Under the pieces are notes generated by a model. That model saw only the letters and a list, made by a program, of their open reading frames with translations. It had not been told where the DNA came from and did no database searches. A DNA stretch of 64,000 nt from positions 1 to 64,000 of the forward strand of contig CABIXM010000005.1 in the NCBI GenBank assembly GCA_902362725.1, in the 5' to 3' direction. The position numbers and the translations under genes are program-made. Of this stretch, positions 60,071 to 64,000 are shown piece after piece (the stretch's first letter is position 1; the number at the start of each line of letters is the position of its first letter). The DNA is from Clostridiaceae bacterium. Its GTDB lineage: Bacteria; Bacillota; Clostridia; Lachnospirales; Lachnospiraceae.

Positions 60071-60582
60071 GGCTTTACCTCCAAAAGTCTCAAGAATTCC
60101 GATGGATTTCCTGAGCTTCTGGTGGTGACCTGCACCGGACCAAATCTGGCTGAGATAAAGAAAAACAGCCAGCTTTGTACCAATGGACAAAACCAGCTGT
60201 TCCTTGAATTTCTGCATCGAGCAGTTCAATAGATGCCGTCCGGGCAGGTGGAGGTTTATCTTTATGTAGAGAAAACTCTCTTGTCCTACCTCGACGATAT
60301 ACCCCTATTGAGAGCCGTTCATGAAAAGCCGTGTGTCCTGGAGTTATGAAAGCAATGAACTGCTCGATGTTGTGGAATCCTTTCTCCATAACATCGTTAC
60401 TCCCTGTCCGCAGTTATGCGGACGGCACACAGGCGGCCTGCATCATCCCCTTTCTTTCGCGATATGGCAGCGCAACGCTGCCGCCCTGCTGATAATTGTT
60501 AAATTGTGAAATAATACTTTTTTCAAATGCTATTCCAGCTATTCTATTAAATTAAAACAAAAGGCGGCCTCCATCCTTATTG
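60071..60582. other. Intergenic region with two perfect hairpins and a degraded coding stretch
   Basis: No intact gene. Two perfect 7-bp hairpins, GTCCGCA-GTTA-TGCGGAC (60406-60423) and GGCAGCG-CAA-CGCTGCC (60466-60482), lie 42 bp apart. On the plus strand at about 60110-60350 there is coding-like sequence broken by a stop (LAEIKKNSQLCTNGQNQLFL, stop, then VEVYLYVEKTLLSYLDDIPL), possibly a decayed gene. Promoter sequences for the leftward sigma gene must also lie here. Confidence 0.45.
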
Positions 60583-60601
60583 TCAGGATAAAGACCGCCT
60601 T
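60548..60601 (-). terminator. Intrinsic terminator (leftward)
   Basis: AAGGCGG/CCGCCTT and ATCCT/AGGAT arms; read on the minus strand it ends in TTTTGTTTT. It backs up the terminator at 60781-60825. Confidence 0.65.
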
Positions 60602-60639
60602 CTTCTTCCGATTTTCATTGGGTATCGTACTGATCTCAT
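60583..60639 (-). other. Possible 18-residue basic peptide
   Basis: GGAGGTGGGGGT precedes an ATG at 60639 that opens MRSVRYPMKIGRRRRSLS, ending within the terminator. A TATAAT-like box lies upstream on the minus strand. It could be a leader or microprotein; the only support is the ribosome-binding site. Confidence 0.3.
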
Positions 60640-60780
60640 ACCCCCACCTCCGCTTATCGAATTTTCATTGATTTTTGGGATTACTGCCATAATTACAGTG
60701 TAACTGACAGTTTTCGGAAACTTTTGGAGTAGCGTTGGAATCACCTTCGAGAAAAGAGAAAATCGTTCGACATTATATGA

Positions 60781-60825
60781 CAAAACAGGCTCCAAAACGG
60801 TCACACCTCTTTCCTGTTTTGGAGC
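60781..60825 (-). terminator. Intrinsic terminator after the SLOG gene
   Basis: GCTCCAAAAC and GTTTTGGAGC form a perfect 10-bp stem; the minus-strand transcript continues CTGTTTTG. Confidence 0.75.
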
Positions 60826-60832
60826 TGTTCCT

Positions 60833-61387
60833 TTATTTTTTCCATAAAATTGCATCTTCCGTCGTTACCTGTGCCGTATCTGGATGGATATAAATGATTT
60901 GGAGTCCTTTCTTTTTTGCATAGTTGACAGTCTGCTGGGTTCCAGACCGCATATTGTGTGTATTGTCATAGACAGCCACCATATATCCGGCCTGCTCCAC
61001 CATATAGTAATTGCGTTTCTTATAATTGTCACTTGATGGCATTTCACCCAAGATTAAGACCTTCGCAGCATATTTGCGAATAAACCCCATCCTCTTTCGA
61101 TGCCAGTCATCCCAGCCTGCATCATAACCCTCAAAAGGGAGAGCCAGACACAATTCCACATCTTGATACATTGTCTGTTCTTTCATTCGCAGCAGGATCT
61201 CTGCTGCCCACATATCAGCTCCCATTGCTCCCCCAACCCAAAAGCATCGTACTCCCTGATTATAAAGCCGTATAAGCTGCTCCTGCAGACATTTTTTGAT
61301 CCGCTGACAACGCTTGTCCTTTTCGTTATATTTGAACTTAAAACGGGTCGGTCTGTGGCCTGTAATCACACACGAAAAACTGTTCAT
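60833..61387 (-). CDS. SLOG/DUF1273-family protein
   Basis: A 184-residue Rossmann-like protein of the DUF1273/YpsA (SLOG) family: SCVITGHRPTRF at the start, FWVGGAMGADMWAAEILL and YMVAVYDNTHNMRSGT. SLOG proteins are thought to sense or process nucleotide-derived ligands and are common in element and defence contexts. GGAAAGGAG precedes the ATG at 61387; the longer frame to 61477 lacks a site. Confidence 0.83.
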   Translation of the reverse strand: MNSFSCVITGHRPTRFKFKYNEKDKRCQRIKKCLQEQLIRLYNQGVRCFWVGGAMGADMWAAEILLRMKEQTMYQDVELCLALPFEGYDAGWDDWHRKRMGFIRKYAAKVLILGEMPSSDNYKKRNYYMVEQAGYMVAVYDNTHNMRSGTQQTVNYAKKKGLQIIYIHPDTAQVTTEDAILWKK

Positions 61388-61513
61388 ATGGTTCTCCTTT
61401 CCCAGCATACTTCTTTGTCTATTATACTTGCCATAGACGAGATAAATCAACCATGACCGCTTAATAATCCATGTCATAGAGGATAAAATGTAACTATAGC
61501 ATGGAGGTGACGC

Positions 61514-61843
61514 ATGGATAATCTACTGAAAGATATGGGCAAACGGATCTTCGACCGGAGGAAACAACTGAATATGACCCAGGAAACTCTGGCAGAGTTG
61601 GCTCATGTCACACCACAGACCATCTCCACCGCAGAACTGGGTCAAAAGGCTATGAGACCTGAAACGATCCTTAAAGTCTGTGATGCACTCAACATCAGCA
61701 CCGAGTATTTGTTGCGAGGCGTCATCACAGAAACAGATTCCTCCCTTCTTATGGAGAAGATTTCCACACTAACACCCAAACAATACAGGCATTTTGAAGA
61801 TATTTTAGACAGTTTTATCGCGGCCATACAGGAAGAGGCATAG
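61514..61843 (+). CDS. XRE-family transcriptional regulator
   Basis: A 109-residue repressor-like protein with an N-terminal Cro/C1 helix-turn-helix (MTQETLAELAHVTPQTISTA, then KAMRPETILKVCDALNISTE) and a short C-terminal helix. GGAGGTGA precedes the ATG. It is divergent from the SLOG gene and convergent with parR, and could control element maintenance. Confidence 0.88.
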   Translation: MDNLLKDMGKRIFDRRKQLNMTQETLAELAHVTPQTISTAELGQKAMRPETILKVCDALNISTEYLLRGVITETDSSLLMEKISTLTPKQYRHFEDILDSFIAAIQEEA

Positions 61844-61872
61844 GAGCATCACTGGCTCCCATGCCTCTTTTG
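61836..61872. terminator. Bidirectional terminator
   Basis: GAGGCATAGGAGC pairs with GCTCCCATGCCTC (one mismatch), then TTTTG. It separates the convergent XRE and parR genes. Confidence 0.82.
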
Positions 61873-61873
61873 A

Positions 61874-62284
61874 TTATCCCCGGCTGCGGAACGCAGATAA
61901 AGTACTGGCAATCAGGCTGCGTGTCCTATCGTCCATTTCCGGATCATCGTCCACTTCCTGTGCAGTCGAAAGCATCACAGGCGCTGCAGGCTTCTCCACC
62001 AATCTGGCTGTAGGAATCTGCTCTTCTGCTTTTTCCTGTCCCATACCTTCCTGCCGCAAAATCTCTTTGACGATAGCCACCACCGCTTCTTTGCTGATGA
62101 TTGAAGCATTTAGCGGCTGCGGCTCTTGCCCAAAGTGCTCATTATAGTAGACCACTGCATTTGCCACATACTGTGCTTTTGTACGTGGACTCTGCAGCTC
62201 CAGTAATCCAATGGCAGTCTCGTGTATGGGATCTCCCTCATTGAATCGCAGCGTAAACCGCCCTCGTTCTTTTTTCTCGCCCAT
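61874..62284 (-). CDS. parR: ParR-like centromere-binding protein
   Basis: A 136-residue protein starting MGEKKERGRFTLRFNEGDP, a ribbon-helix-helix-like beginning followed by helices (HETAIGLLELQ, then SPRTKAQYVANAVVYYNEHF), and an acidic tail. Its position 4 nt after parM and its size fit the ParR partner, which binds iterons and links DNA to ParM filaments. The ATG at 62284 was chosen to match the RHH start. Confidence 0.75.
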   Translation of the reverse strand: MGEKKERGRFTLRFNEGDPIHETAIGLLELQSPRTKAQYVANAVVYYNEHFGQEPQPLNASIISKEAVVAIVKEILRQEGMGQEKAEEQIPTARLVEKPAAPVMLSTAQEVDDDPEMDDRTRSLIASTLSAFRSRG

Positions 62285-62288
62285 ACCA

Positions 62289-63203
62289 TCACCTGCCTGC
62301 TGTTTCAATCCGGTACAGATACTCATAGCCATCCGCATTTGCATTGATTTTCGGTACGAAGAATGGTGTTCCCACCTTGCCCGAAGTTTCGATCTGTCGC
62401 TTCAAAAGAATGGCGCCACCGCCTACAAATACTACCTTGCAGTATTGCAAATCCAACATCCTCTCTCGCAGCGTGCTGAACAGATCATTGATAAATTCCT
62501 GTGCCATCTGCTCTGTCAGCCGTATAGCTGCGTCTGGATATTGGGTCTTCTTCCCCATCAGGATAGCGTCCACATCTCCTTCATCCAACAGCAGGTCCAG
62601 CTCCGAATTCACCTTGGAACGCACCTTATTGTACAACAGGATCACACCATTTTCTAACGAATCGCAGGAGGTAAGGTCAATCTCTCCGTTTTTCATCAGC
62701 AGATAGTCGGCAGTAAACCCGCCAATATCCAAGATTACCGCTTTGGGCTCCTCCACAAGCGTGTGAAGCATGGTGGCCGCTGCTGCGTAAGCCTGGGGAA
62801 AGCAGGCCACATCTTCAATATAGATGGAGTACGGCTTGCCCTGCACCTCAAATTCTACCATTCCCCGCTGCCCAAAGTATTGTGTAAACCGCTCCACCTG
62901 GGCGCCAAAGTGTGCCGGCGGCAACCCTACCGCCAGTTGGATACGCTGCACCTCTGAGGAATATGCCCCCCTCGCTTCAATCTCACCAGCCAAAGCAAAT
63001 AGGGTCAGGATAAAGAAGCGATCATCCTCCGTTTTATCTTTCCGATAAGGAATCCGCTCAGTAGACAGCGTATAGTAGGTATTCTGATACCTCAGTACAT
63101 TCTGTCCAAAGGGACGGGTGACACTCTGCTTCAGACCGGACACAAAGGGGTTGCAATGAACCGTTTTAATTTGTTTGTTGCCATGATCAACGCCAATAAG
63201 CAT
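62289..63203 (-). CDS. parM: ParM/StbA-family actin-like ATPase
   Basis: A 304-residue actin-fold ATPase: phosphate-1 loop GVDHGNKQIKT (residues 4-14), phosphate-2 loop VILDIGGFTADYLL and adenosine motif VVFVGGGAILL. It forms filaments that push replicated DNA copies apart. AAGGAGG precedes the ATG. Two 11-bp repeats lie about 36-58 bp upstream. Such systems belong to plasmids and to ICEs that replicate while excised. Confidence 0.9.
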   Translation of the reverse strand: MLIGVDHGNKQIKTVHCNPFVSGLKQSVTRPFGQNVLRYQNTYYTLSTERIPYRKDKTEDDRFFILTLFALAGEIEARGAYSSEVQRIQLAVGLPPAHFGAQVERFTQYFGQRGMVEFEVQGKPYSIYIEDVACFPQAYAAAATMLHTLVEEPKAVILDIGGFTADYLLMKNGEIDLTSCDSLENGVILLYNKVRSKVNSELDLLLDEGDVDAILMGKKTQYPDAAIRLTEQMAQEFINDLFSTLRERMLDLQYCKVVFVGGGAILLKRQIETSGKVGTPFFVPKINANADGYEYLYRIETAGR

Positions 63204-63239
63204 ATGTAATACCTCCTTTTTACTTTATACATATCCTTT

Positions 63240-63261
63240 ACGCCTATATGACGCCTATTCT
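63240..63261 (-). repeat. Two 11-bp iterons in the parM promoter region
   Basis: ACGCCTATATG (63240-63250) and ACGCCTATTCT (63251-63261) on the plus strand are direct 11-bp repeats placed 36 bp upstream of the parM start. They match the repeats at 23.04-23.18 kb. In ParMRC systems ParR binds such repeats, acting as centromere and repressor. Confidence 0.68.
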
Positions 63262-63284
63262 CAACAATCACACACTATTTTTAT

Positions 63285-63327
63285 GAAAACAAAAAGCAGG
63301 AGACCCATCATAAGGGTTTCCCGCTTT
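63285..63327 (-). terminator. Intrinsic terminator of the second winged-helix regulator
   Basis: AAAGC-GG-GACCC pairs with GGGT-TCC-GCTTT (mismatched); on the minus strand the stem is followed by TTTTTGTTTTC. Confidence 0.7.
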
Positions 63328-63369
63328 GGACTGCTTCATAATATCGCAGCTAATATATATTTGATTGTT

Positions 63370-63804
63370 CTATTCTGCCATACCCTGCGGAACTTCAAAT
63401 TTGTATCCGCTCCCCAAAACAGTACGGATATAACCCGCTTTCGGCATATCCGGAGTCAGTTTTCTGCGGATCTGACCAATGACGCTGGCAACGGCTGTTC
63501 CGCAGTTTTCACCATCCTCACCCCACACTTCTTCATAGATCTGCCCGGCAGAAAATACCCAGGATGGGTGGTTTGCTAAGTATACCAATGTCGCAAATTC
63601 CCGATGGGTCATAGAAATCAACTCGCCGTTTCGGTGTACAGTTCTCTCCTTCAGGCGAAGCTCCAATCCCGGAAAAACAAGAGTATTACAAGGGTGAGAT
63701 GACACAATATGGTCAAATCCCGGCTCGGCTGCAATAATCTCCATAATTCTGCTAAGTATATATTCTTCATGGTCTGTTACCGACAATACAAAGATTTTTC
63801 CCAT
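63370..63804 (-). CDS. Receiver-less OmpR-type winged-helix regulator, copy 2
   Basis: A 144-residue paralogue of the 59005 protein: MGKIFVLSVTDHEEYILSRI at the start, then LVYLANHPSWVFSAGQIYEE, ASVIGQIRRKLTPDMPKAGY and a GSGYKF end. There is no phospho-receiver domain. GGGAGGG precedes the ATG. The pair brackets the sigma, SLOG and parMR genes. Confidence 0.82.
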   Translation of the reverse strand: MGKIFVLSVTDHEEYILSRIMEIIAAEPGFDHIVSSHPCNTLVFPGLELRLKERTVHRNGELISMTHREFATLVYLANHPSWVFSAGQIYEEVWGEDGENCGTAVASVIGQIRRKLTPDMPKAGYIRTVLGSGYKFEVPQGMAE

Positions 63805-63859
63805 ATGTCCCTCCCTTATTCATAATTAGAATGCTGATACCCTGCAACCAATATAAAGT

Positions 63860-64000
63860 TTACTTGTTTATTTCAGTAATAACGACTGTTCCGTTTTTAT
63901 CCAGCAAAGGGGTAATCCCCGTATCATGGACAAGGTAGTTTACACCTGTTTCGGTGTCTACAACAATACTCAAGGAAGTTCCCTGTGTATAGATTGTTTC
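63860..64000 (-). CDS. Partial DUF6440-like protein (C-terminus only)
   Basis: The minus strand encodes 46 residues to a TAA, entering from the window edge: YTQGTSLSIVVDTETGVNYL, then GITPLLDKNGTVVITEINK. This matches the small DUF6440-type proteins of Clostridia. The 5' part lies outside the window. Confidence 0.65.
   Translation of the reverse strand, partial: ETIYTQGTSLSIVVDTETGVNYLVHDTGITPLLDKNGTVVITEINK

Noticed and set aside
60583..60855. 90-codon minus-strand frame downstream of the SLOG gene
   Set aside because: It begins inside the SLOG gene and runs through that gene's terminator; only its last 18 codons have a ribosome-binding site.
1..64000. tRNA or rRNA genes as integration targets
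   Set aside because: No cloverleaf with a T-arm consensus and no rRNA-like sequence was noticed on either strand by eye; a tRNAscan-SE run would settle it.

Overview
The window looks like a gut Clostridia (Bacillota) chromosome or large plasmid segment. Strong GGAGG ribosome-binding sites, frequent TTG/GTG starts, sigma-A promoters and many families typical of Lachnospiraceae/Oscillospiraceae integrative conjugative elements (ICEs) support this. No rRNA, tRNA or CRISPR array was seen. Almost everything is accessory DNA. No integrase, serine recombinase or relaxase was recognised, so the element is cut by the window or incomplete.

Region 1 (about 0.3-11.3 kb, minus strand, AT-richer): a DNA phosphorothioation operon read leftward as YodL-like protein, dndB, dndC, dndD, dndE, dndA, then a fusion of a bacterial-type poly(ADP-ribose) glycohydrolase with DUF1810. 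There is no dndFGH restriction set. Upstream on the same strand lie an HNH endonuclease and a second DndC-like PP-loop protein carrying zinc ribbons and ferredoxin clusters. Region 2 (11.5-14.2 kb): a self-contained AAA ATPase cassette with its own operator-promoter and end hairpin, then a 3' fragment of metG (methionyl-tRNA synthetase) beside short tandem repeats.

Region 3 (14.4-54.8 kb, plus strand, GC-richer): an ICE backbone. It runs from DNA-binding regulators through a type IV secretion module (VirB2- and VirB6-like membrane proteins, a C39 peptidase, a PrgI-VirB4 fusion ATPase, a VirD4 coupling protein) and an S1-domain protein. An AbiE toxin-antitoxin insertion and an ATPase remnant follow. 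Next comes a complete-looking Tad pilus set (TadE/G-like proteins, A24 prepilin peptidase, CpaB, TadZ, TadA, TadB, TadC, Flp-like pilin). The rest is DNA-metabolism and small hypothetical genes: SSB behind a structured leader RNA, DUF932, sigma factors, a YkgJ protein and DUF4313 proteins.

Region 4 (54.8-58.8 kb): a thiamine salvage operon (tenA, thiD, thiE, HAD phosphatase, NUDIX) behind two TPP riboswitches in tandem, each with its own terminator. Region 5 (59-64 kb): element maintenance genes again, with two paralogous receiver-less winged-helix regulators, a Tn916-type HTH/sigma pair, a SLOG protein, an XRE repressor and a ParM/ParR segregation pair. Direct repeats with an 11-bp period (RCGYCTnTATT) lie upstream of parM and again at 23.04-23.18 kb, and may be ParR sites. 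The thiamine operon therefore sits between two blocks of element genes and may be cargo.
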